A program made the position numbers and the translations under genes. Source: Codonopsis lanceolata (Eukaryota > Streptophyta > Magnoliopsida > Asterales > Campanulaceae). Taken from it: a DNA stretch of 64,000 nucleotides. The stretch spans positions 173,733,231-173,797,230 of the forward strand of contig CM028377.1 in NCBI GenBank assembly GCA_013146195.2, written 5' to 3'. The notes under the pieces are model-generated. The model worked only from the letters and a program-made list of their open reading frames with translations, had not been told where the DNA came from and searched no databases. Positions 9,542 through 19,979 of this stretch are shown piece by piece (position 1 is the first letter of the stretch; each line of letters begins with the position of its first letter).

Positions 9542-12500
9542 TCAAGGAACTGAATCTGGATCACTTATCACACCCAAGAAATCATCTTTAATAGTACCAA
9601 TGCAGAACTGCAAAATGAACCCAACAAAAAGGTAAAGTATTTTTTCTTTCCAAGTGCGTGTTGGGAGGGAGAGAATGTCAAAGTAGAACCAACAAGCAGA
9701 TAGAAAATGCATAGAAGGCCGTGGGTCACGACTCCTGGACAACCATTAACTTGTCATTTCAAACTTGACCAACGTGGAATATGACCTTAAACAAATAAGA
9801 ATCCAAAAAACTGCCAAAATTTCATCTTATATTAGACAGGGAACATTTAGATATCTAAAATATGGAAAAACTTGGATGAAAGACCTTTTGCTCAAGGGCA
9901 TAACAGAGAAGCCAAACTCAGGATCAATTAGGGGAAATACATTATTTGAGCTTGACTCCCAAAACAAAATGACAGTTGCAATGTGGAACAGTCAATTTAT
10001 CAGAGAGCAGCACTTAACTGAGTTTCTGGCAAGGTAAGAAGCTTCATTTGTAAAATATATCCATATGCACAAGGATGGAAAAAAATAAAAAAAAATCTTT
10101 CTCCCCTTACTTTTTTCCTTTATTATCCACATTTGTCATTATGCCACAGCTAGGGGTGGCAATTGGGTGTTAATGGATAACTTTGGGTTAGGCTATTATC
10201 CATTATGCCAATGGATAATAGCCTAACCTAAAACTATCCATTAACACCCAATTGCCACTCCTAGCCACAGCCCTTGTGTCAATAAACTACACACCAGATA
10301 TGAAAGATAACTCCGGCTAACAAAAGATGAGTAAATATACTGGATAAAAAACAAAAATATTGTAAACGAGCGTGCTTCTTTGCAATGGCGCCAAGTTCGG
10401 CATAGAATTTGAAAATGTCTCCAATGACGACAAAGTAGGAGGTGAATTAGTGAAAACGCAACAGGTACTATACTTATCTAAGTGCTCTAAATTGCGCATC
10501 TTACTTTCATGCCAGTTAGCCAAATCAATCCATAACTTGGTCACCTCTCATGGACGATTTATACTTCACTTGAACGATTTGAAAGCACAGGGAAAATTTC
10601 CTTGCAATTCAGGAACCCGGATCTAAGTCGTGTTCGGGTTGGACTCGAATGCTACAAGCCTTTTTCTTTTTGAAAATCTCATCCATCCACCTCACTTGGT
10701 TCTTTACTTTTTTCTACTTCTTGAAGCTCGAGTTCTTGTTGGATTTTATTAAATAGAGAGTACATTTTTCTACTTTTTCCCTTCGGCTATCTTTTGCTCT
10801 TTGCATCTTTGCATGGTAGGAACTCTTGCTTCTTAAAATATGGTTGGGAAGAAAAGAAAAGACTAGTGATGATCCAACTTGAAAACATGGTTTTGAAATG
10901 AATGGGGTGTAGTTAATGTCATGAAGAAAGGTGGTTGGGACTCCCCACATTTCATGGCATGAAAGATTAATGTCTTGCGTTTCATCTTACGTTAGACGTA
11001 GCCGTGTTGCTAGAGTTAATTTTACATCAAAAATCAAGTCGCATTCTTATTCTGGATATAAACAGTCCTTTTCTTCAAAAGAAGTTCTGCATCATACAAT
11101 TCGACATATTCCTTTAGGGAGTGTTGACAACTAAATCCAAATTTTTCATTCTTTCATATCCATAATAATGTGAAAAGATGTCCCCGCGCCAAGTTGTTCA
11201 AGAATAATGGTATTGAGTTTCTCGACCCTGTGTTTGGATTAGCCTGGTCTGTTTCTTGACGAGGGGGAAGGAAGGGGATACAACTCGGCCGTAGAGTGTC
11301 AATTTAACTAGATTTGGTTCACAATGGACATTTAGGAAATTACATGTGGATAACTATGTACGTAAGAAACACTCGGGTAAACGAGTAATCTTTTTTTAAA
11401 AATTTGTATAGCATACCTAAAAGAGTAATCTCAGTCGTTTCTCATCTTTTTGCTCCCTAGAAAATACTAGGCAACAGATCCCTAGATCTCCCATGAACAA
11501 GATTTAGAAATCAAAGAAAATCACTAACACATGTACCACAGAAACTGCACTTGTGTCCAAATTAACACCACAATGAAAAAGGGAGATTTCTCAATAAACT
11601 TGAACTAAACCAAGAGGGCTGATGGCAAACAAGCAACTTTTCTCAACAACTCTACCAAAATAAGAAACGAAACAGAGTTAAGAAGCATACAATTTCTGTG
11701 GCATCTACTCGAGTTCCAATGATCTTCAGCCGAACTTCACTCTCCTTTTGAATCTTGACCTGAAAAAGAAACAATGATTTTACAAACTCTGAAAGTTTTA
11801 CCAATAAATGAGAAGTTAACTCAGAAATCGCTATCCCACCGATCCATCTGAAGTTGTGTAATTAGGCGTGTCTCCTGATTGGAACTCCATATCATCCGGT
11901 ATCAACTGAAACCAAAGATGAGAATGAGAAACTAAAGGCGCAAATCAGAAAATAGTTTCACAGTTGAATGTAACATAGTAACATTCTATTTTGCTTATTT
12001 TCCTGCGGGAATAAAGGAAGAAGAAGAATTGTCTGGCTGCAGTGAGGAAGCTGTGACAATACATTGATACTGAAGGAGAGGGATGCAAAGTTTAGATTCC
12101 AAATAAGCATCAAGCAAGTACGTAAATTAATTTATAATCGAAAAAAATGACAAATCCACAGGCACCACTAGATTCTGATAAAGTTAGTAGTGAGCTAGTA
12201 CTTGTAGGTAACAGATTGTTCTATGCATTGGTTTGTCTCTTTCTTCTCTGATAAACCTATGGTCTATAAAGAGTAGACCATACTTTTTACTCTTCCCTGT
12301 TCCACTCAATCAGTGTCTGATAGAAAATTCAAGATTTTAATGAGGTAGATGGCATACCACATAGTAACCATAATGACAGATATACTTGTTGTATCCCAAC
12401 TTTCTTTATTTCTTATATCAGGTGCAAGTTAGAACATAATGGCAATTGCAAGCTTGATTTCGAAAATAAGACTTTTTCAGTGGAAAGCAGGAGTCTTTGA

Positions 12501-13338
12501 GCAGGAGGAAGTATTATTGCCCCAAGCAAGAAAAATAGGCAACTAAGGAAATTTAGCTCAAAAATAAAGCACAACTTTCTAGAAATCAAACCGCATTTCA
12601 AGAAAAGAAAAGACTAACATGATTTGATACAAAAATTTGAACAGGCCCAGCTTCCGCAAAGAATCCCATCTGCAACAAATAAAAGTAGCACAATTAAGAG
12701 TCCCCCTCAAAAAACAAAACAACTTTGAACATAAAGAGTACTTTCAAACTCCATCTACAGTCCACCATTTTATTTAAAAGTACACTCTCAAAGATTACTC
12801 CTACAGTCCCTCTAACCTTTCATTATTAAGTTCCATACTGGATAGCTTTTTGTTATTAGATTGTTCGAAAGTGAATTGATGGATGGGATCAGAGGGAGTA
12901 TATGAAAAATAAGCAAAAGGGGTATATTAAATCAAATTAGGGTATTAGATAGTCGACCTTATTAACCATGGAAACAACAGCTTCAAGAATCTCTCCTTTA
13001 AAGGGTCTAAAGACAACGCATTGGTACTTGACAGGGAAAGTAACGAATCCAGTCCCATCTCGAATTAGCCCCTTTCCTACATTCTCAATCCCCGTGAATT
13101 GCCACCACAAATCCGTGTCGACCGCTGTAGATGCATAATAAAACAAGAAAAAAAGGAAACAACTTTCAGGGTGAGCAACTTTTAGGGTTGGGAATTGCGG
13201 GGAGATGGGGTTGGGAATTGACCTGCAAGTGCCCTCGACGTCTTTCATAAGCTTGGAGACGAGCTTTTCGCGAAGATCACGACCAAAGTAGCGAGGGTGT
13301 AGCTGCATATTCCTCTCCAATATTATGTGGAAAAACAT
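9542..13338 (-). CDS. NRPB7: RNA polymerase II subunit RPB7, six exons, one-base frameshift in exon 2
   Basis: RPB7 pairs with RPB4 in the stalk of nuclear RNA polymerase II, acting in initiation and in handling of the emerging RNA. Exons read on the minus strand are 13338-13223, 13124-12958, 12669-12619, 11905-11840, 11759-11691 and 9607-9542. All introns have GT-AG ends. The product, about 177 residues, begins MFFHIILERNMQLHPR, holds the conserved GKGLIRDGTGFVTFPVKYQC and FKGEILEAVV blocks, and ends FLGVISDPDSVP. Arabidopsis RPB7 has 176 residues. The start is the first ATG of the conserved N-terminus. Exon 2 is 167 bp where 166 would keep the frame: an extra base near 13093-13099, beside a run of four C, shifts the frame and gives an early stop. 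The other five exons are undamaged. Either this is a young pseudogene or the base is an assembly error; retained introns rule out a processed copy. Confidence 0.9.
10151..10263. mobile_element. hAT-type fold-back MITE, 113 bp, in RPB7 intron 5
   Basis: The element runs from TAGGGGTGGCAATTGG to its reverse complement CCAATTGCCACTCCTA. The two arms, about 54 bp each, are nearly perfect complements around a centre near 10206. The 8-bp sequence GCCACAGC lies directly on both sides (10143-10150 and 10264-10271). The TAGGGGTGGCAA end and 8-bp duplication fit hAT. It lies in the 2.1-kb last intron of RPB7, well away from the splice sites. Confidence 0.93.
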
Positions 13339-13510
13339 ACTAAAGCTTGAAAGAGAGAGAGAGAGGTGCAATGGAATGGTTGTGGCAGCTGTGCAGTGCC
13401 GCCGGCCGAGGAGAAGAAGAAAGGGAAGTAATTGCTTTGCAGTTCGTAGGGTGACGGTTCTTAATTTCTCTGCCGAGAGAAGAAATTTATGGGGTGTTTG
13501 GGACGCTAAA
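13339..13510 (-). promoter_or_regulatory. 5' UTR and proximal upstream region of RPB7
   Basis: This lies directly upstream of the RPB7 ATG on the minus strand and contains a short GA repeat at 13351-13363. The GC-rich block CCGCCGGCCGAGGAG at 13399-13413 and the following AAAGGGAAGTAATTGCT recur at about 18885-18920 in the second duplication unit, where no RPB7 coding sequence remains. No TATA box could be assigned with confidence. Confidence 0.55.
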
Positions 13511-13540
13511 ACTGTACCTCCACAAATTTTATAGTCCGTA

Positions 13541-13757
13541 TTCTTTTTTTCTTCGTCACAAAATAATTATTCAGTTTGAAATTTCTTTTTATAATATTTT
13601 TTATCATTTTATAATTATTTTTTTACCCTACTTTAATTATAAGTCATATACAGCTTTAAAAAAATTATACATTAAACCAATATAAATAATTAAATTAATT
13701 ATTTTTTCTTAATCCGTGTAACAATCAAATAAAACGATAATTTAGGGACCGAGAGAT
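13541..13757. mobile_element. Decayed Stowaway-type MITE
   Basis: The order CGTCACAAAATAATTATTCAG, TACTTTAATTATAAGTCATA, ACATTAAACCAATATAAATAA and ACGATAATTTAGGGACCG follows the better preserved Stowaway copy at 20611-20868 block by block. The terminal CTCCCTCCG words have been lost. It lies between the two RPB7 duplication units. Confidence 0.6.
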
Positions 13758-13875
13758 ATTATGTTTAGTATGTACCCCACCTTGACCTTTTTGTTGATAA
13801 AAAAACAAAAATAGAACAGAAAATCGAAAATAAAATTTGGAATCTATATTGGTAATTAATACTAATTTTTTTTAG

Positions 13876-14175
13876 TAAATCTACAGTAAAAAGATTTTAC
13901 AGATTTTAATTCGTAGCTCAACACATTACCAGACAGTGGGTTAGATAAAGATAATTTATCTTACAAAAAATGACCATAACACCGTCTTATTACCTAAGTT
14001 TTTGCCATTTTTTATGATAAAAATTTAAGTAAAACAGTCTTAAAAATAGTTTTTGTAAGACGAATCCTCTTTACCCGACCTACCGTATGTTGGTGGGTTT
14101 ATTTGTGAGAGAGTGGGGTTCCGTCTTACCAATTAAGATCCGTAAAATTGTCTTATACAAGACTTGCTCTTTTTT
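13876..14175. mobile_element. Head-to-head pair of MITEs in duplication unit 2
   Basis: The left half, reversed, and the right half share the words AGTAAAACAGTCTTA, TTTTTGTAAGACGAAT, CCCGACCTACCG-like and GTTGGTGGGTT in the same order. They therefore form an inverted pair around a centre near 14005. The pair interrupts the sequence that is continuous in unit 1 at about 7790, so it inserted after the duplication. Confidence 0.65.
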
Positions 14176-14689
14176 ATTTAAGAATTAGAATATTTTAGGT
14201 ACTTGAAAATTGTTCATTTATTATAGGATTTTAAATTTAAAAAATACAAAAATGTTAAAATAATTACCAAAAATAATGATTACCTTACTTAGCTATCCAC
14301 CAGAGTAGGTGTTTGCATTGTATATTAATGTTACATAGACACTTAATACAACACCTATAAAATGTTTAATACAGTACTTTTAAAAAATATTTGACTAAAA
14401 TACCCTTTATGTAAATTAATTTTTTTTTTTATTAAATTTAAATTAGCTAAATTTTATTATTTTTTGTCTTTTATTAAATTTAAATTAGCTAATTTAAAAC
14501 GTAATAATTAATTTAATTTGAATTAGGTTTAAATTATAAAAAAATGACAAATTTCAAGTATGTACAATTTTAGAAATATGTTTTCATCCGGGACCATCAA
14601 TTTTTTGGACATTTCATGTACTACAAATTGATTGTCAAATGACAAAAATGTCATTAATAAAGACAAATATAATCCGGCCTAAAAAAAAA

Positions 14690-14990
14690 AAAAAACTGAT
14701 GTCAAGGCTTGGCATCAGCCATCAGCACTATTTTGACAGTTTTTACAAGACCAACAAAATTTAAAAAATGTTTATGTCAAGGCTTGGCATCAGCACTGTT
14801 TTGACAATTTATTTAAGTAAAAAAAATCAAAAAATGCTGATGTTAAGGCTTGGCATTAGGACTGTTTTGACAATTTATTCAAGTCAAAAAAATTTAAAAA
14901 AACTGATGCCAAGGCTTGACATCAACACTTGTTTTAACAGTTTTTTTGCAATATCAAAAAAATTCAAAAAAGCTGATGCTAAACTCATGC
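14690..14990. repeat. Minisatellite, about 4 units of 65-80 bp
   Basis: Each unit contains GATGTCAAGGCTTGGCATCA, itself nearly palindromic, then GCACTGTTTTGACA and an A-rich tail with TCAAAAAAATT. Copies begin near 14697, 14773, 14837 and 14904, with a degenerate one near 14972. The plus-strand frame at 14768-15121 runs through it and is not a gene. It lies inside the MULE-like element. Confidence 0.8.
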
Positions 14991-15184
14991 ATCGTGTCAA
15001 ACCGCCAAACCCAGACATCAGTCGGAATAAACGGTGTCTTATGCCCTATTTGAATAATGTATCTCGTCTCTGTAAAAATTCAAATTCAAACACACATGTA
15101 AAATTGACTAGTTTGTGCTAATAACGTTATGAATTTCATTTCAAACAGAAAAACTTTTTGGGATCCATCAATTGGGACTAAGAA

Positions 15185-15300
15185 ATCTGCCACCTATTTT
15201 TTAACGTATGTTCTGATTTCTTCAATCAAAGCCTTCAAGCTCTTTGCCGATGATCCACCATCTTCCACAGCCTTCGAAGATTAACAGACAAAAAGGTTGA
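15185..15300 (-). pseudogene. Possible captured C-terminal exon of an unidentified gene
   Basis: On the minus strand a frame reads SKAVEDGGSSAKSLKALIEE and then IRTYVKK before a TAG stop at about 15212. Its composition looks like real protein (charged helix, no repeats) and unlike the surrounding AT-rich filler. I do not recognise the family. The sequence lies inside a MULE-like element, so a captured host fragment is a reasonable reading. A chance frame of about 28 codons cannot be excluded. Confidence 0.3.
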
Positions 15301-16511
15301 ACATTAAATATTATCATCGGTGTCTATAATCCAAACATTGTCATTATATACTATAAACTGTAGGAGATAAATATTTAATCATTTTCACTCCTGTAGGAGA
15401 TTAAGCCGAAATACATAGCTCCTCGTAGTCCTTAATGTGTTTCCCCTGCAGTCTTCCTCATCTGCTCTACGTCTCTGTCATCACTCATCACCTAGCTTTG
15501 GTGAATCGGGTTAAGCTTCTGAAACAGACATACAAAACTGATTTGGGTTTCTTTGAATCGGCAATTGGGGCGGTGACGTACTTTCGCCCCAAAATTATAC
15601 TTAAATGATATGTCCAAAAAATAGTTGGATTCATTTGAAAACATGTTATAAAATATGTACCGGCTTGTATTTTGTTCTAAAAAAACAAATTTAGGACTGG
15701 GCTTAGGACAGTCCAAAAGGGAGTGACTGTGTTTGGGACTGGGCTGGTGGCAGTCCAAAATGGTTTTGGGTTCGGGCTGGGCGCTTGGGCTAGTTGGGTT
15801 GCATTTCAAATAGGGGAATGGGTTTGGACCCGGTTGGGTGGCAATCCAAATGGGGGTATGGGTTTGGGATAACTGTCCAAATGGGGAGTTTTTTACTTTT
15901 TTTTTAATTTAAATCCTAATTCAAATCAAATTAATTATTAAATTTTAAATTAGCTAATTTAAATTTAATAAAAAACAAAAAAAAATAGCTAATTTAAATT
16001 TAATTTTAAAAAAAACAAAAATAATAAATTATGTAAATGATATTTTGGTAAAGTACTTTTCAAAAGTGTTGTATTAAATATTTTATATATGATGTATTAA
16101 GTGTGCCCCTTAAAGTTAAGGACTTGTCAATGATCGTTCGGTCTCCACTTCCTTCTGAAACTTTGGCAGTGTTAGAATTGTCAAATTTTTATTTAATATA
16201 GGGGGAAAAAGTTACACAAATCTATTTTTGATGGAGTAATACTTTCTCCATTTTCAAATAATCATCTTTATTGACACATCATATTGTTTTAGAAAAAGTA
16301 ATTGAGTACATTATAAATATTAGTGTAATGAAACTTTTATATAATAACTTTGAGCATATATCCATAATTAAAATTGGTAAAAAAAAAAGTGAAAATAAAA
16401 GAGTGAAAGTGTTTTTCGAATTAAAATCGGACCAAGTACTATTTTGAAACGTTCAACCAAACACCAATTTTGGATCTTTCGGAGCAAAAGCTCTTCAAGC
16501 CAAGCCCTTAT

Positions 16512-16806
16512 GGTGTTGTTTGGTAGCCAGAATTAAGGTCAGATAAGATTAATAAGCCGAGTTGCATGATATTTGGTACGCAATAGGTGATCGGGACTAA
16601 TAGCACGAGTTATTCGGATAAAGTAATTATCCTCTCACTATTAATACCAATGGGGGGAGGTATTATTAGCGCCCTCAGTATAAAAAATTGGAATTAACAT
16701 TTGTAATCTCAAAACTACCCCTGATATATATGTGAGGATTAATAACGAGGGCACTAATAGTACTGGGATTAATAATATTGTTTATCCTTGTCTAACTACC
16801 AAACAA
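16512..16806. mobile_element. MITE with TTGTTTGGTAG ends
   Basis: The left end TTGTTTGGTAGCCAGA and the right end TCTAACTACCAAACAA form an 11-bp perfect terminal inverted repeat. Internal GATTAATAAC/GTTATTAATC-type words mirror each other. It is absent from duplication unit 1. Target duplication and superfamily could not be fixed; a PIF/Harbinger or hAT origin is possible. Confidence 0.6.
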
Positions 16807-16828
16807 GTAGTTTGTTTATGGAAAATGC

Positions 16829-16957
16829 TAAGTTTACCATCAGGATTACCACTATGGTGACAACTTTACCTTGAAGGCAAAGTGTATGTGAGGTGCATAT
16901 GTATCTTCAAGACATAGTTGTCATCATAGTGCTAATCCTGATGATAAACCTAACAAA
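16829..16957. mobile_element. Fold-back MITE, about 129 bp
   Basis: The left arm AAGTTTACCATCAGGATTA continues CCACTATGGTGACAACT. The right arm, reversed, reads TTAGGTTTATCATCAGGATT then AGCACTATGATGACAACT. Arms are about 39 bp with a few mismatches and a loop of about 50 bp. It lies only about 20 bp from the preceding MITE. Confidence 0.75.
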
Positions 16958-17568
16958 GTTGTTTGTTTATTAGAAAAATTGTGGCAGTTACCTTCCATAA
17001 GTTTTTTAACTACTTTTTCTATGTATATTTTTAATTGGTAAAATACATTTATGATGGTAAAAAGATAACTATACTATTAATGAGCTCACCATCAATTTGA
17101 TTCGCGATGCATAAATTGGATTCGTGATTTAGAAAATCTCGAAGCAGAAAATGGATTCTTGATGTAGAAATTGAATAGAAGATGAAGAAATTATCGATGC
17201 ACAAATTGGATTTGATTCGTGTATAGCGATGCAAAATCACCGATGTAGAAAACTTTGATGCACAAATTGGATTCGCGATGCAAAAAAAAAATCAAAATCT
17301 TCAATGGATTGGATTCAATTTGTGCATCAAGATGCAAAATTGGTGTATAAACGGATACTTTGCACGCGTGTGTTCAATTTACTAAGAGTATTGCATTTTT
17401 TCACTCCCAAAAATGTTTTTATCCAATTAAAAAAACATGATAGACCGAAGTCGTTGAAAACTTTTTTAAAAAAGGACCGACCTGAATTTGGCCTCTATTT
17501 TTGTTTTTGCTACAAACAAAGGGACTTATCGAGAGCCTTACTACTTCACATTGTATTCAACTTAGATC

Positions 17569-18100
17569 TAGGGTATATGTGGTTCGATTTGATTTGGTTC
17601 GGCTAAAATCTCAAACCAAACAACCCCTATCGATTCCAAAATTTCTCAAACCGAACCGAACCACACGAAGTTCGGAACTGAACCGAACCGAAGCGAACCA
17701 CTCGATTCGATTTGGTTCGGTTCTATGGTTTCAAAAAATTAATTAATCAACTTGTAAGTTGACAGAAACCAATAGCATCAATATCATCACCAATAAATTA
17801 TCAAAGATGCTAGAAACTATTAAGAAAATTAATCAATTTGGATGAACAAAAAGCAACATCAATAAACAAAACAAATAGGCTAGAATGTTTAGTGTTTTTT
17901 CAATTTTGAACGGTAATTAGATTTATGGTTCTTTTCGTGTATTGACTATTGAGCAACTTGAACTCATGAGTTGTATCAAATATCAATATGAAGATATGAA
18001 GGACATTAGAAAATGGATATGAGTACAAGACTATGTGGTATGTAGCTGTCAAACACAAAGAAAGAATTAAAAATATAAAAAAGTAAATTAGTAATTAGGA

Positions 18101-18152
<52 letters not shown>

Positions 18153-18545
18153 TAAAATTTAGAAGGGTGACTCAGTTCGATTCGATTCGGTTTGACATAA
18201 AAACTCATAAACCGAGCCAAACCACTCAATTTTTTATTTTTTCCAAACCAAACCGAACTACTCAAAACTTTTTTTTCGTGTCTCCATCTTTTAATATTGG
18301 AGCAACATAAGTACTCGCTGTCATGGTAGCCATTAATGACATTAATATAAACTATGGATGAATGAATGATACTTTTGCTCAACTTAAATTAGCAAATATA
18401 AAGCTAATCATTCAATTGAGATTCCACCAAGTTTCACCTTATAGTTGATTAGTTGTTATCTCTCAAATAATTTAAAATCTAGACTATCTTGGACTTCAAA
18501 ATCGAACCAAACTGTTCGATTCATCGATTCCGACATACACCCCTA
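17569..18545. mobile_element. hAT-type non-autonomous element, 977 bp
   Basis: The left end TAGGGTATATGTGGTTCG and the reversed right end TAGGGGTGTATGTCGG form a hAT-like terminal inverted repeat. Flanks CTTAGATC (17561-17568) and CTTAAATC (18546-18553) match at 7 of 8 bases. Subterminal regions on both sides are packed with GGTTCGGTT / AACCGAACC words in both orientations, such as transposase binding sites. It contains a long AT dinucleotide run at 18108-18149 and no transposase. The related unit 1 sequence (about 8815-8840) lacks it. Confidence 0.8.
18108..18149. repeat. (AT)n microsatellite
   Basis: An uninterrupted TA/AT run of about 42 bp lies inside the hAT-type element. Confidence 0.95.
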
Positions 18546-18869
18546 CTTAAATCAACTACAAGGTGTAGAAAATCAAGGCTGCAGTATGTTTTAACCTAGA
18601 TAATATAATAACACCTTCAAAACATAACATGAAAAATGCATCAACTAAACTGGAACATTTATTTGATCAAATTTAGAATGTCTTTTTCCAAGAAAATAGC
18701 TGGCCACTCTTGAGAATATTAGTTTTAACAGTAATTTCCACGGGTTAATGACAAATTTTATCATCCAACTTTGCATGTATAAAAAAAGGCTGGATTTTAT
18801 TTTATTAAACACACAGTATTTTTTCTTTTTGAAAATTTCCGAATGCTAAAAGCCGTGATTGTTGTTGTT

Positions 18870-18965
18870 GTTGAGCAGTGTCGCCGGCCGAGAAGACGAA
18901 AGGGAAGTAATTGCTATGCGACGGTTCTTGATTTCTTGGCCGAGAAAATAAATTAAATTTAGAGG
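18870..18965 (-). pseudogene. Orphan RPB7 upstream region, coding sequence deleted
   Basis: The words CGCCGGCCGAGAAG, AAAGGGAAGTAATTGCT, GACGGTTCTTGATTTCT and GCCGAGA follow the order found at 13395-13480 next to the RPB7 start codon. No RPB7 exon precedes or follows. The sequence to its left is RPB7 downstream flank, so this is what remains of the second gene copy's 5' end after the gene body was deleted. Confidence 0.7.
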
Positions 18966-19349
18966 GTGTTTGTGTTATTTAGCGGTTTATAGAGGCACAA
19001 TATTGGGATTATCTCTCTCTTAATTACTCCGTTGTCTCCAAATAATTCTCCTTATTTTACTTTTTAGTTCCAATCAAGCGTATGGACCAATAATCTAAAT
19101 CTGAATCCGAATCAAATAACTTATTTATTAGCGGATCGAATATAAATTTACATATTTCTTATCTGTTAATAACTCGATCCGATCCAAAAAATAACATATT
19201 TATTATTATATATATACAATATACACAATCATGCATGGATGTTGTCTTTTTTTTTTTTTTTTTTAAAGGTTGGAGAGGACATAGACCGTACTCCGACCCT
19301 TAATTTTTTTATTATTTTAATGCCTTAAAAGGTTACAATTATATATATG

Positions 19350-19560
19350 ATGTCTTTGGTGTGGCTCGAACAAATGGTACCTCTAGTGAGGCTTTGAACA
19401 CCCGACCTCTCGGTTGAGAGTAGTGAAGTACCAGGGTGCCTCTGGTAGGGCTTGAACACTCAACCTTTCCGTTAAAATAAGTGAGTAGCTAAATGGGGCC
19501 TTTGGGTAAGGCTTGAACAACAACGGTGCCTCTAAAGAGGCTTAAACACTCAACCAACGA
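19350..19560 (-). repeat. Tandem SINE-like fragments, reversed
   Basis: On the minus strand, B-box-like words GGTCGGGTGTTCAAAGCC, GGTTGAGTGTTCAAGCCC and GGTTGAGTGTTTAAGCC occur in series. Each is followed by a form of AGAGGCACC. They look like partial copies of a tRNA-derived SINE in opposite orientation to the copy at 19558-19645. A poly-T run at 19245-19264 may be a reversed A tail. Confidence 0.5.
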
Positions 19561-19645
19561 GCTCTAGCTCAACTGGTACTGCTCACTTCTCCTAACAGAG
19601 AGGTCGGGTATTCAAGTCTCACAAGAGACACCCGACCTCTTTATT
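19558..19645 (+). mobile_element. tRNA-derived SINE
   Basis: An A-box-like TAGCTCAACTGGT (19565-19577) and a B-box-like GGTCGGGTATTCAAGTC (19602-19618) have tRNA-like spacing. The cloverleaf arms and acceptor stem are not intact, so it is not a functional tRNA gene. RNA polymerase III promoter boxes of this kind are the hallmark of plant SINEs. Confidence 0.6.
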
Positions 19646-19979
19646 TTTTAATCTTCATTTCTTTCATATTCTCATAATTTTTTATCCATAAATCTTTATT
19701 TCAGATCGAATCAGATAAATTAACTGGTAACATATTCGAATATGGATTGACATACATTTGATCCGTCAAGTTATCAAATCGGATCGACGATATAAAGTTT
19801 CAGATCGAGCTCAAATATACATGTATCTGATACATATATGATCCATTGACAAACGTTCCTACCAACAATTTTATTTACTTTTTTTCTACAACAAAGCCAA
19901 TAAAACATATTAACATCAACAAACCATAGTCCTAGAAAAACTACAAAACAACCAACTAACAACTACAATTAGGGAGGCG

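Larger units (their letters stand above)
14334..16109. mobile_element. Long-TIR MULE-like element, about 1.8 kb
   Basis: The left end CACTTAATACAACACC and the reversed right end CACTTAATACATCATA begin terminal inverted repeats that can be followed for about 200 bp, through AAATTTAAATTAGCT-rich sequence on both sides. The flanks TTAATGTTA (14325-14333) and TTAAAGTTA (about 16110-16118) match at 8 of 9 bases, the size expected for a MULE target duplication. The matching place in duplication unit 1 (about 7940) lacks the element. Inside are a tandem repeat, a short coding-like stretch (15185-15300) and G-rich repeats. No transposase was seen. Confidence 0.65.
13763..18965. other. Second RPB7 duplication unit, gene body missing
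   Basis: Blocks from the downstream flank of RPB7 (about 7670-9000) reappear here in the same order and orientation between 13763 and 18780. The next recognisable sequence (18870-18965) matches the region upstream of RPB7 (13390-13500). The approximately 3.8-kb gene expected between them is absent: the junction lies between about 18780 and 18870. The unit has been enlarged by insertions at 13876-14175, 14334-16109, 16512-16806, 16829-16957 and 17569-18545, none of which are in unit 1. No gene of its own was recognised. Confidence 0.75.

Noticed and set aside
12937..13371. A continuous 144-codon minus-strand frame over RPB7 exons 1 and 2
   Set aside because: It reads through intron 1 and starts upstream of the conserved MFFH start. 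Its second half is in the RPB7 frame only because of the extra base.
19558..19645. A functional tRNA gene
   Set aside because: Pol III box-like words are present but acceptor and anticodon stems do not form. A SINE explains the data better.
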